A DNA stretch of 64,000 nucleotides, from contig NZ_CP062948.1 in NCBI RefSeq assembly GCF_014898175.1, positions 1,178,001 to 1,242,000 on the forward strand, given 5' to 3'. Positions 56,501-64,000 of the stretch are shown piece after piece (the first letter of the stretch is position 1; every line of letters begins with the position of its first letter). Below the pieces are notes generated by a model, which did not search any database, was not told the DNA's origin, and worked only from the letters and a program-made list of their open reading frames with translations. Source of the stretch: Bifidobacterium lemurum (GTDB lineage Bacteria; Actinomycetota; Actinomycetes; Actinomycetales; Bifidobacteriaceae). A program made the translations under genes and the position numbers.

Positions 56501-56709
56501 GTCGCACGGGCGTCGTGAAGAGTGCGGGGCGTGCGAACCTCTCGGGCCGCGAGAATAAGCAAAACGGCGCGAATCGTGTGGGCGGTGTGAATATCGCGGG
56601 TGTCGAGGGTCGCACGGACGAAACGGACGGAATGAATCGTGCGAACCCCACCAACGACTACACGACTATCGTGGGAGCGAGTCGGAACGACCCGAAGGAG
56701 GCAAGATGA
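53512..56709 (+). CDS. kdpD: Sensor histidine kinase KdpD with unusual insertion and C-terminal extension
   Basis: 1065 aa, against about 850-900 normally. N-terminal KdpD domain with Walker A GAAPGVGKT (13-21) and a UspA-like domain, four clustered membrane helices (about 385-485), a GAF-like domain interrupted by ~70 residues rich in Asp, Gly and Pro (about 540-615), HisKA with His684 (NAVSHDLRRPLAS) and HATPase. After the ATPase domain (~893) about 170 extra residues follow, including six 8-residue repeats of the GGRPDASG type (56371-56516). Senses K+ limitation and phosphorylates KdpE, whose ATG overlaps its stop. Confidence 0.93.
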   Translation: MANTRGSLRVLLGAAPGVGKTYAMLQEGRRLRDEGKDVVIALLETHGRRATAQASEGLEQVPRRRVRYRGMWLDEMDLFKVVERAPQVALVDEFAHSNAPGSVHAKRWQDVEDLLDAGIDVITTINVQHIESLNDVVRGITGSEQRETVPDKVLRSATQIELVDLPPEGLRERLSAGLVYQPDRVDAALSNYFRLGNLTALRELALLWLAGRVDEALKAYRSEHHISAKWETRERVVVALSGGPEGEQLLRRGARVARASGGGDLMAVHVTSEDGLCGSDPVLLEQQRDLVEQLGGSYHQITGESIADSLLQFARANNATQIIVGVSRRSAISRWLGRPSSTNEIISKSGDIDVHVVTHAFAHRRMLARLRLPRRRRTMTTPRIALGFLFACLAVPAVAMLLALASDPLFAARDALVLQLIVVASALIGGVAPATMAAVLSGLALDYLYVAPTGSLHMPHWQDWLTMLLYVAVGVIVSFVVDRAGERARQAQRASAESEMLAAISGAVLRSGDPLEAIVSRTREAFGFTCVRVVKDGEVLASDGDESDGGESDVDARSVRGETDPGEKGAERDGRTGLGLFGADRVGLGPDGAGPARRPPDGSGMSAASAMTPSSGTIAIGDDGVTLELYGHPIEASDQRLLMAVASQILTVLEHNVLAQKAQEVEPLAAAEKMRTALLNAVSHDLRRPLASATAAVSGLRRMGDTMSGEDRDELLAVADESLGQLTKLVTDLLDVSRIREGALPLAMVASDVGAAIVPVLDERHIGPGKVDLDLDPQLPLVMADPPLLKRALANVVENAMRFTPEDGRIHISASAFNGMVEIRVADRGPGVPDERKADIFVPFHRLGDTDNTTGLGLGMALSKGFVESMGGSIEAEDTPGGGLTMVVGLHAADPALRLGQPIPTADIPASAERVEAATLAVSGMVSDVMLPLRGEASADVLEGLMGRALNGAGGRPDASGGHKDVTGGRPDASGGRPDGSGGRPETTGGYEDVTGGRTGVVKSAGRANLSGRENKQNGANRVGGVNIAGVEGRTDETDGMNRANPTNDYTTIVGASRNDPKEAR

Positions 56710-57416
56710 AAATCCTAGTGGCCGACGACGATCCGCAGTTCCTCAAAGCGCTGCGGATCACCCTGCGCTCGCAGGGGTATCAGATCGTCACGGCGGCGGA
56801 CGGCGTGCAATGCATCCAGGTCGCGGTCGAGGAGCATCCCGACCTTTTCGTGCTCGACCTCGGCATGCCGAAAATGGACGGCATGGGCGTGATTCAAGGC
56901 GTGCGCGGCTGGACCGACGCGCCGATTCTCGTGGTGTCCGGCCGCACCGACGCGCGCGAGAAGGTCGCCGCGCTCGACGCGGGGGCCGATGATTACGTGA
57001 CCAAGCCCGTCTCCATCGACGAACTGCTCGCCCGCATCCGAGCGCTGGGTCGGCGCATCCCGCAGGAGTCGGAAGGCTCGCAGGAAGCCCAATCCCCGCA
57101 GGTCGTGCTGGGTGATGTGACCGTGGACCTGGCCGCGCACGCCGTGCTGCGCGACGTGGCCGGTCGTCAGGTGCGTGTGCGGCTGACCCCCACCGAATGG
57201 AAGGTGCTGGAGATGCTGGTGCGCAACGCCGGCCGTCTGGTCACGCGTCAGGATCTGCTCACCGAGATCTGGGGTTCCGAGCACGTCAGCGACTCCGGAT
57301 ACCTGCGCCTCTACATCTCCCAGTTGCGCCGCAAAATCGAGCCCGACCCCGCCCACCCGCGATACCTCCACACCGACCCCGGCATGGGCTACCGTCTCGA
57401 CCTGCCGGAGCGTTGA
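56706..57416 (+). CDS. kdpE: Response regulator KdpE
   Basis: 236 aa, OmpR family. Receiver domain with Asp51 (FVLDLGMPKMDG) and Lys in TKPVS; winged-helix DNA-binding domain (RLTPTEWKVLEMLVRNAGRLVTRQDLL, LRLYISQLRRKIEPDP). Activates kdp transcription, probably through the 11-bp direct repeats before the operon. Confidence 0.94.
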   Translation: MKILVADDDPQFLKALRITLRSQGYQIVTAADGVQCIQVAVEEHPDLFVLDLGMPKMDGMGVIQGVRGWTDAPILVVSGRTDAREKVAALDAGADDYVTKPVSIDELLARIRALGRRIPQESEGSQEAQSPQVVLGDVTVDLAAHAVLRDVAGRQVRVRLTPTEWKVLEMLVRNAGRLVTRQDLLTEIWGSEHVSDSGYLRLYISQLRRKIEPDPAHPRYLHTDPGMGYRLDLPER

Positions 57417-57494
57417 GTGGTGCCGTGATTCCGCAAGCCGGGCCGTTTCGCGAGGTCCGCTGTTAAGCTGGGATTCGAGGAAAGCGAGGGCGCG

Positions 57495-58205
57495 ATGGTT
57501 GCGGTGGCTGTGGTTGACGACGATGCCGAGGCCCGTGCGAGGTTGCGCGGATATCTCGCGCGATTCGCCGAAGGCCGCGACGGCATGGCTCTGTCGGTCG
57601 ACGAATTTCCCAGCGCGGTCGCGTTGCTGCACCACTACCAGCCGACGTACGACATCATTTTTCTGGACATCGAGATGGACGAGGTCGACGGCATCAAAGC
57701 CGCCCAGGTCATCCGCGAAACCGATCCGGCCACGATCCTCGTGTTCGTGACCAATATGGCGCAGCTCGCCATCAAAGGCTACGAGGTGGAGGCGCTGGAC
57801 TTCGTGGTCAAACCGGTGGATTACTACAGTTTCGACATGGTGATGCGCAAGGCCTTGCTGCGTATGGACCGCCGCCGGCAGAGCACCGTCCGCCTTGTGA
57901 CGCGCGGCGCCGTGCAGGTGCTGCCCATCAGCCACATCGACTATGTGGAGGTGCAGAACCACTACATCACCTACCACACCACCGACGGCGACTTCACCGT
58001 CAAAGGCACGCTCGCCCAAGCCGAGGACGCGCTGGCTCAGGGCAATTTCATGCGATGCAACCGCTGGTATCTGGTCAATATCGACAACATCACCGGGCTC
58101 GACGGCAACCTGGTCACGGTGGGCGGGCGCAGCATAGAGGTCAGCCGTTCCAAAAAGCAGGAGATTCTGCGCGCCGTCACCGCCTCGATGGGAGGCGCGC
58201 TGTGA
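57495..58205 (+). CDS. LytTR-type response regulator
   Basis: 236 aa. Receiver domain (phospho-acceptor Asp58 in IIFLDIEMDEVDG, Lys in VVKPVDYY) and a LytTR DNA-binding domain (VLPISHIDYVEVQNHYITYHT, MRCNRWYLVNIDNITG). Related to AgrA/ComE. Its stop overlaps the start of the kinase gene (TGATG). No peptide-pheromone gene is visible nearby. Confidence 0.92.
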   Translation: MVAVAVVDDDAEARARLRGYLARFAEGRDGMALSVDEFPSAVALLHHYQPTYDIIFLDIEMDEVDGIKAAQVIRETDPATILVFVTNMAQLAIKGYEVEALDFVVKPVDYYSFDMVMRKALLRMDRRRQSTVRLVTRGAVQVLPISHIDYVEVQNHYITYHTTDGDFTVKGTLAQAEDALAQGNFMRCNRWYLVNIDNITGLDGNLVTVGGRSIEVSRSKKQEILRAVTASMGGAL

Positions 58206-59566
58206 TGGTCGTCGAATGGCTGGTGGATATGTGGTATACGCCGACTTCGCAGATGTTCCACCATCAATGGTTCACATTCGAGCTATTCGTCGCGCAGATG
58301 TTGGTCGGTCAGCACATGCTTCGCAAAAGCGCCCATGCCGTAGCGCGGGTGGCGTCGGCGTATGCCGTGATGGTGGTGGCCGCCGCTGTGTGCACATGGC
58401 TTACCGATCCCATCGTCCCGGGTTTCTACGGATCCGTGGCGATGTTCGCGACGATGTACGTGATCTCGATCGCCGTGGTGCGCGCCGTGCTGCGAAGCGA
58501 TATACGGACGGCCATGGTGGTGGCCATCTGCGGGTATGCGATGCAGCATATCGTCGCTGCGATGGTGTCCATGCTCAGTGCCGCAAGCGATTATTCGGCG
58601 CACGAGTTCCTCTCATCTCCAGGCCTCATCAGAATGATGAGCGCCATGGTGTGCTTCAGCGTGTACGTCGCGTTCCACCGTTGGTATATTCGGAAGATCG
58701 ACGTCACCCGAGTCAGCATGAGTTCCACGGGAATATTGGGTTTCTTGTCATCTGGAGTGCTTTTGGTGACGGTGATGCTCAGCTCTTACGCCTACCGGGT
58801 TGACCATCCGACGTTGACGTTGTTCGCGTTTCGGCTGGTATCGATTCTGGTGTGCGCGCTCATCCTCTTCACATTCGGTGAGTTGGCGCGTAGCCAGCGT
58901 CTGTCCGCCGAGTTGGCGTTCGTCAAGCAGATGAATGACATGCGTACGAATTATTACGAACTGTTGAAAGACACGATCGAAACCACCAATGTGCGCTACC
59001 ACGATCTCAAACATCAGGTAGCGAGACTGCGCGCCGCCACGGAATCGGCGGATGAGTCGAATAAGGTCCTCGACGAAATCATCGAATCGGTGGACATGTA
59101 CGGCAAGGTGTCCAAAACGGGCAATGCGGCTTTGGATGTGGTGTTGACTCAGAAAAGTTTGGAATGCGCCCGCAAGTCCATCCGGTTCACCTACATGGTG
59201 GATGAGCATTGCTTGGACTGGGTGAGCGACTACGACATCTATTCGCTGTTCGGCAACGCGCTCGACAACGCCATCGAAGCGCTGGAGCGGCTCGACGATG
59301 AGGAACGGCGCGTGATGAAACTCACCGGAGCACGGCGTGGGAATCTGACGAACATCCATGTCACCAACTATTTCGACCACATCAGACGTGACGGCTCCGG
59401 TGGATTGGCCACACTGAAGGCCGACGCCGAAGCGCATGGGTATGGCGTCAAAAGCATTCGCATGATTGTGGAACGACTCGGCGGGGATATGACCATCACA
59501 GCGGAGGATGGCATCTTCGATCTCAATATCGTGCTGCCCAAACAGAGTCCGAAAACCGTCGGCTAG
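58205..59566 (+). CDS. GHKL-type sensor histidine kinase
   Basis: 453 aa. About six N-terminal membrane helices (1-220), a coiled stretch, phospho-acceptor His266 in YHDLKHQ, and an AgrC-like ATPase (FGNALDNAIEAL, GVKSIRMIVERLGG). Partner of the LytTR regulator. ATG 58205 was chosen as the coupled start; the frame extends upstream only as a shadow of the regulator gene. Confidence 0.92.
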   Translation: MVVEWLVDMWYTPTSQMFHHQWFTFELFVAQMLVGQHMLRKSAHAVARVASAYAVMVVAAAVCTWLTDPIVPGFYGSVAMFATMYVISIAVVRAVLRSDIRTAMVVAICGYAMQHIVAAMVSMLSAASDYSAHEFLSSPGLIRMMSAMVCFSVYVAFHRWYIRKIDVTRVSMSSTGILGFLSSGVLLVTVMLSSYAYRVDHPTLTLFAFRLVSILVCALILFTFGELARSQRLSAELAFVKQMNDMRTNYYELLKDTIETTNVRYHDLKHQVARLRAATESADESNKVLDEIIESVDMYGKVSKTGNAALDVVLTQKSLECARKSIRFTYMVDEHCLDWVSDYDIYSLFGNALDNAIEALERLDDEERRVMKLTGARRGNLTNIHVTNYFDHIRRDGSGGLATLKADAEAHGYGVKSIRMIVERLGGDMTITAEDGIFDLNIVLPKQSPKTVG

Positions 59567-59759
59567 GTTCGCGGCGGCCGGGTGACGGCTCGCGTACACT
59601 CGGCTACCGTTCGCGTACCGAAGCTGGCCGCGACGCTGTTCCGCCCATATCGTCAAAACATCAGGAATCGCAGGGCGTGGAAGCCTGGCGTTGCTGTGAA
59701 CGGCCCATTGCTGCTCGTGAACGAGCGGCGATGTGGTGGAGACGATATAAGGAGAGCAC

Positions 59760-62726
59760 ATGCTGGAACTCAATTTCGCTGATGTCCTCGACACGATTGA
59801 TTCGGTGCGGACTCAGCTGATCGCTTTGGCGATCGTATTGGTCGTGGCGTTGGTGGCCACGGCTGTTGTAAATAAACGTACGGTACGCAATGCGGGCGTG
59901 AGAAAATTCGCGCACGCGCAGACCTGGATCGTCGCGGTGATCGCGGCGGTGGTGGCCGTGAGCACCATGCTGTTCGGACCGTTGCACACGATGCTGTCAC
60001 TCGTGTCCGGCAGCGGTACGCTGAGCGAAAGCACCATCGCTCAGGCCGAGGATTTGGCGGAGGACATCGAGAGCGAGGGTATCGTGCTGTTGAAGAACGA
60101 TGATGGTGCGTTGCCGCTTGCGACCGAGAAAGTTAACGTGTTCGGCTGGGCGTCCACCAATCCGATTTACGGCGGTACCGGTTCAGGTTCGATGAACGAC
60201 CAATATCCGGTCACTTCGATTCTGCAAGGCATGGCGGAAGCCGGTATCGAGACGAATGACGAGCTCACTGATTTCTATGTCGACTATCGCGCGGAACGCC
60301 AGGTCAATACGGTGGCGATGCAGGATTGGACATTGCCCGAGCCCACCGCGGAATCCTATCCCGATGAGCTGCTTTCCAATGCCAAGGATTTTTCCGACAT
60401 GGCTGTTGTGGTGTTGGGACGTACCGGTGGCGAAGGCTTTGATCTTCCCCCGAACATGGCCGATATGGGTGCCGTGAGGCAGTATGGTCCCGCTGAGGGC
60501 GAAACCACCGGTCCGGGTGAGGAAAGCGACGCCGTCTCGGTGTATCACAACAACTCCGCCGACTATAACGATTTCGAAGAGGGCGAAGGCTATCTCGATC
60601 TGTCGCAGACCGAAGAGAACATGCTCGACTTGGTCACCGAAAACTTCGACAATGTGGTGCTCGTCTACAACGGCGCCAATCCTATGAACCTCGGTTTCGT
60701 GGACGATTATGACGAGATCACCTCCGTGCTGTGGGCGCCACCCGCGGGACAGACGGGCTTCACCGCTCTCGGTGAAGTGCTTGCGGGAGAGGTGAATCCT
60801 TCGGGTCGCGCCACCGACACTTTTGTGAAAGACTTCACTCAAACGCCTTGGTACAACAATTTCGGTCAATTCCAGTACGACAACATGGATGAGTTCTCCA
60901 CGGTGTTCTCCGGTTCCGCCGGCGAGGTGCATCCCATCCCGTCGTTCGTGAATTACGTCGAGGGTATTTACGTGGGCTACAAGTATTACGAGACGGCCGC
61001 CGACGAGGGCGCGATCGATTATGACACGGTGGTGCAGTATCCCTTCGGCTACGGCCTGTCGTACACCACCTTCGAACAGGAGATGGGCGAGGTGAGCTAC
61101 GCTGCCGACGGCACGATTAGCTTCGACGTGACCGTGACGAACACGGGCGATGTAATCGGCAAGGACGTGGTCGAGGTGTTCTACAATCCGCCGTACGCCA
61201 ACGGCGGCATCGAGAAGGCCAGCGCGAACCTCATCGACTTCGCCAAAACCGGCGAGCTGGAACCGGGCGAATCCGAAACCGTGACCATCGAATTCCAGGA
61301 CGAGGATATGGCTTCGTACGACAACGACGACGCCCGCGCCTACGTGCTCGAATCCGGCGACTACGAAATCTCCATCAACGCCGACTCGCACACCGTGCTC
61401 GACTCGCGCACCGTGACCGTCGACGAAACCATCGTCTACTCCGGCGAGAACCACCGCTCCAGCGACCAAACTGAGGTGACCAACCAGTTCGACGACATCG
61501 CCCCGACCTTCGAGACGCTGTCGCGCGCCGACCAGTTCGCGAACCTGGCGGAAACCACGGCCGCGCCGAGCACCTACTCCATGTCCGACGAGCACAAGGC
61601 CGCCTTCGTGAACGCCTCGAACTACGAAAACGTGAACGACGAGAACGACGAGATGCCGACCACCGGTGCCGACAACGGCGTGAGCCTGTACGAGCTGTAC
61701 GGCAAAGACTACGACGATCCGCTGTGGGACGACCTGCTCGACGAACTCACCTACGACGAGATGAACACCCTGATCGCCTTCGCTGGCTACGGCAACGCCG
61801 CAGTGGACTCCATCGACAAGCCTCGCCAAACCGATGAGGATGGTCCGTCCACGCTGAATAACAGCTTCACCGGTATCGGTTCCATCGGTCTGCCCTCCGG
61901 CGTGAGCGTGGCGAACACCTTCAGCAAGGATCTGGCCCGCCAGTTCGGCGAAACCATCGGCGACATGGCCCGCGAGATGAACGTGACCGGCTGGTATGCG
62001 CCCGCCATGAACATCCACCGCACGCCGTACGCCGGCCGCAACTTCGAGTACTTCTCCGAAGATGGCGTGCTCTCCGGAATCATGGCCGCCCAGCAGGTGG
62101 CCGGCGCCCGCTCGAAGGGCGTGTATCCCTTCATCAAACACTTCGCGCTCAACGACCAGGAAACCAACCGTTTGGCCATGCTGTGTACCTGGGCCGACGA
62201 GCAGACCATGCGCGAGATCTACTTCAAGCCCTTCGAACTGGCCGTGAAGGACGGCGGAGCAACCGCGGTGATGACGTCCTTCAACTACATCGGCAACAGG
62301 CACTCCTCGGCTGACTCGGCGCTGCTGAACGGTGTGCTGCGCGGTGAATGGGGATTCCGAGGATTCGTGGAAACCGACTATTTCGGCAACGGCCACGGAT
62401 ATAAGGTCGGCGACCAAGCCATCCGCAGCGGTAATGACGCGATGCTCGCCACCATCGAGAGCGTGAACGTCATCACCGACGATTCCGCCACCTCGGTGAT
62501 CGCCATGCGCACCGCCTCGCACAACATCCTCTACACGGCGGTGAACAGCTGGCTATACGAGAACGGGCAGCCCACGGTGGAGACCCCGGCCTGGCAGTAC
62601 GTGTACTACGGTGCCGTGGCGGTGATCGCACTGGCCCTCATCGGCTGCGAGACGCTCGCCATCAAGCGCTTCCTCGCCCGTCGCAAGGAAGCCGCCGCGC
62701 AACCCGCCGCCACCCCGGCCCTCTAG
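59760..62726 (+). CDS. Membrane-anchored GH3 glycoside hydrolase with permuted domains
   Basis: 988 aa. Two N-terminal hydrophobic segments (about 17-36 and 55-82) and a C-terminal helix (about 941-965). The GH3 C-terminal domain comes first (ESEGIVLLKNDDGALPL, GRTGGEGFDLPPN), then a fibronectin-like domain, and the TIM-barrel domain last (NIHRTPYAGRNFEYFSEDG, KHFALNDQETNR, proposed nucleophile Asp873 in FVETDYFGNG). The order is reversed relative to classical GH3 beta-glucosidases. Probably acts on oligosaccharides at the cell surface. AAGGAG is 5 nt before the ATG. Follows the two-component genes by 193 bp. Confidence 0.88.
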   Translation: MLELNFADVLDTIDSVRTQLIALAIVLVVALVATAVVNKRTVRNAGVRKFAHAQTWIVAVIAAVVAVSTMLFGPLHTMLSLVSGSGTLSESTIAQAEDLAEDIESEGIVLLKNDDGALPLATEKVNVFGWASTNPIYGGTGSGSMNDQYPVTSILQGMAEAGIETNDELTDFYVDYRAERQVNTVAMQDWTLPEPTAESYPDELLSNAKDFSDMAVVVLGRTGGEGFDLPPNMADMGAVRQYGPAEGETTGPGEESDAVSVYHNNSADYNDFEEGEGYLDLSQTEENMLDLVTENFDNVVLVYNGANPMNLGFVDDYDEITSVLWAPPAGQTGFTALGEVLAGEVNPSGRATDTFVKDFTQTPWYNNFGQFQYDNMDEFSTVFSGSAGEVHPIPSFVNYVEGIYVGYKYYETAADEGAIDYDTVVQYPFGYGLSYTTFEQEMGEVSYAADGTISFDVTVTNTGDVIGKDVVEVFYNPPYANGGIEKASANLIDFAKTGELEPGESETVTIEFQDEDMASYDNDDARAYVLESGDYEISINADSHTVLDSRTVTVDETIVYSGENHRSSDQTEVTNQFDDIAPTFETLSRADQFANLAETTAAPSTYSMSDEHKAAFVNASNYENVNDENDEMPTTGADNGVSLYELYGKDYDDPLWDDLLDELTYDEMNTLIAFAGYGNAAVDSIDKPRQTDEDGPSTLNNSFTGIGSIGLPSGVSVANTFSKDLARQFGETIGDMAREMNVTGWYAPAMNIHRTPYAGRNFEYFSEDGVLSGIMAAQQVAGARSKGVYPFIKHFALNDQETNRLAMLCTWADEQTMREIYFKPFELAVKDGGATAVMTSFNYIGNRHSSADSALLNGVLRGEWGFRGFVETDYFGNGHGYKVGDQAIRSGNDAMLATIESVNVITDDSATSVIAMRTASHNILYTAVNSWLYENGQPTVETPAWQYVYYGAVAVIALALIGCETLAIKRFLARRKEAAAQPAATPAL

Positions 62727-64000
62727 CCTGCTGCGGAGCCGCCGCCACTCGCCATCCAGAGTGGACTGCCCTACTCACCTTGTCATCCTGAGCGGTCTGC
62801 TCTACTCACCCCGATGCTCCTATAGTTTGTCAAGCTGTTGTTGGGGTGGTGTGTCGGTGGTGCTGTGGATCCATTGGGTGGCTCGTCGTTCGAGTTCGGG
62901 CAGGTCGCGGGCGCCTCGTTCGATCTCGCTGATCCTGCTGGAGGGCACGCCGAGGGCCTGTCCGACCTGTCGCTGGGTCAGCGCGTGGGAGAGCCTCAGT
63001 TCGCGCAGCATGGCGCCGCGCCGGGCGGGTGGCTCGCGTCCGGGGTCGCCGTCGCGGACGGCGATGAGGACGCGGTGGATCTCGCGGGCGATGTAGCGTT
63101 TGAGGCAGCGGATGGTCTCCATCTTGCTTTTGCCCTCGCGGGTCCTTTTGGCCATGTAGTCGCGGGTGGGCTGGTGGTGGCGCAGGCGCACGACGGCGAT
63201 CTGGTGCAGGGCCTTGTTGCCCTGCCGGTTGCCTCCCCGGTTGAGCCGGTGGCGGCTGGTCCTGCCGCTGGAGGCGGGCAGGGGGCACGCGCCGCACAGT
63301 TTGGCGAACGCGGCCTCGCTTCTGACTCGTTCGGGGTTGTCGCCGGCGACGACGGCCAGGGTGGCCGCGGTGACGACGCCGACCCCGTTCAGGTCGAGCA
63401 GCGCGCGGGCGTGTTCCTCGAGGATCTCGCGCATCGCCCTCTCGAGCCCGTCCGCCTGTTCGCGGAGGGCCTTCCACGCCGTCGCGGACGCCTTCATCGC
63501 GGTGAGCGCGGCGCGCTCGACCGGCCCGCCGGCGGGCCGGCAGGCGGCAAGGCGGGTCATGCGCCTCCCGGTCCTCAGGCTCCGGTAGCGGTCCCGGACG
63601 GTCTCGGGCGCGGTGACGAGCATGCCGTTGACGCTGTTGGACAGCGTGGTCATGGCCGACACCAGCCGGTCGCGCTGCGTGTTGAGGTGGCGCAGGGCCT
63701 CGACCCAGCCGTCCGAGCTCTTCGGCCCGGTCCCGTCTCCGGCCATGACGCTCCTGGCCGCCTCGGCGGCGTCGACGGGGTCGGACTTGCCGTCCCTGCG
63801 GCGCACCGCGCGTTTGGGGCGCAGCACCTCGCGCGTCTCGTAGCCCGCGGCGGCGAGCCTGCGGGCCAGGGCCGCGCCGTACGAGTTGGTCCCCTCCACG
63901 CCCACCACGACCCGGGACGGGTCGGGCAGCATGCCCGCCAGCGCCTCGTAGCCGGCGGCGTCGGTCGGGAACGTCCGCGTGGCCAGCGGCCGTCCGCGCC
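62727..64000 (-). mobile_element. IS110-type insertion sequence, 3' end and coding part
   Basis: The transposase runs off the window, so only one end is seen. The gap 62727-62819 holds a partial dispersed-repeat sequence (GTCATCCTGAGCGG) and near-direct repeats CTGCYCTACTCACC (62765, 62797). IS110 elements lack long terminal inverted repeats, so I cannot set the exact boundary. Confidence 0.7.
62820..64000 (-). CDS. IS110-family transposase with C-terminal helix-turn-helix (5' end beyond window)
   Basis: At least 392 codons. N-terminal part of the DEDD domain (VVVGVEGTNSYGAALARRLAAAGYE, KSDPVDAAEAARS), then the transposase-20 domain (DLNGVGVVTAATLAVVAGDNPERVRSEAAFAKLCGACPLPASSG, RLNRGGNRQGNKALHQIA) with the conserved serine. 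After residues for IIDH..HR, the C-terminus carries an XRE-like HTH (MLRELRLSHALTQRQVGQALGVPSSRISEIERG). The start lies right of 64000. Confidence 0.9.
   Translation of the reverse strand, partial: RGRPLATRTFPTDAAGYEALAGMLPDPSRVVVGVEGTNSYGAALARRLAAAGYETREVLRPKRAVRRRDGKSDPVDAAEAARSVMAGDGTGPKSSDGWVEALRHLNTQRDRLVSAMTTLSNSVNGMLVTAPETVRDRYRSLRTGRRMTRLAACRPAGGPVERAALTAMKASATAWKALREQADGLERAMREILEEHARALLDLNGVGVVTAATLAVVAGDNPERVRSEAAFAKLCGACPLPASSGRTSRHRLNRGGNRQGNKALHQIAVVRLRHHQPTRDYMAKRTREGKSKMETIRCLKRYIAREIHRVLIAVRDGDPGREPPARRGAMLRELRLSHALTQRQVGQALGVPSSRISEIERGARDLPELERRATQWIHSTTDTPPQQQLDKL

Noticed and set aside
57417-57494. Autoinducing-peptide gene for the LytTR/GHKL pair
   Set aside because: The gap is only 78 bp and contains no peptide-like frame; none is seen after the kinase either.
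59813-62522. Very long antisense frames opposite the GH3 gene
   Set aside because: His/Val/Gly-rich composition typical of reverse-strand shadows in GC-rich genes.

Overview
The window is GC-rich chromosomal DNA from an actinobacterium, very probably a Bifidobacterium. The evidence is the actinobacterial cell-division and signalling block (crgA, DUF881, class E sortase, trpG, then convergent pknB-pknA-pbpA-rodA-ppp-fhaB-fhaA), a LacI-controlled GH31 glucosidase with its ABC importer, a membrane-anchored GH3 enzyme, and many start codons placed about 7 nt after a -10 box. I cannot name the species from sequence alone.

Layout. 1-1468: a ROK sugar kinase (cut by the window edge) and a ROK-type repressor. 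1858-5185: crgA, DUF881, sortase, trpG. 5409-14262: the seven-gene fhaA-to-pknB operon on the minus strand, tightly overlapped, encoding FHA scaffolds, a PP2C phosphatase, RodA, a transpeptidase and two Ser/Thr kinases. 14811-23012: alpha/beta hydrolase, LacI regulator, GH31, two permeases and a binding protein, with well-formed LacI operators. 23242-26971: a DMT transporter and a large surface protein of unknown function. 27292-31818: GntR regulator, ADP-ribosylglycohydrolase, NCS1 permease and PfkB kinase, a plausible nucleoside or ribosyl-compound salvage locus. 31951-33560: a TIM-barrel protein with its MarR regulator and two operators. 33867-35475: a small gene, a decayed transposase, tandem repeats, tRNA-Leu and more repeats. 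35476-46089: tgt, htrA, a P-type metal ATPase, fprA, htpX and an aldo/keto reductase. 46655-47957: tRNA-Gly and a YddG-like exporter. 48459-57416: a complete kdp system (small peptide, F, A, B, C, D, E). 57495-62726: a LytTR/GHKL two-component pair and a domain-permuted GH3 protein. 62820-64000: an IS110-type transposase running off the right edge.

The most unusual content is between the genes. A 198-bp palindromic element occurs twice in opposite orientation (14542 and 48025), with changes that preserve pairing. Other intergenic regions hold elements of similar architecture but different sequence (41638, 43606, 53240), plus tandem arrays with periods of 51/53 bp (34489), 23 bp (44919) and 62 bp (46331). 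htrA and htpX, 7 kb apart, share a 17-bp motif at the same distance from a similar -10, suggesting a common envelope-stress control. No CRISPR array, rRNA gene or prophage was seen.
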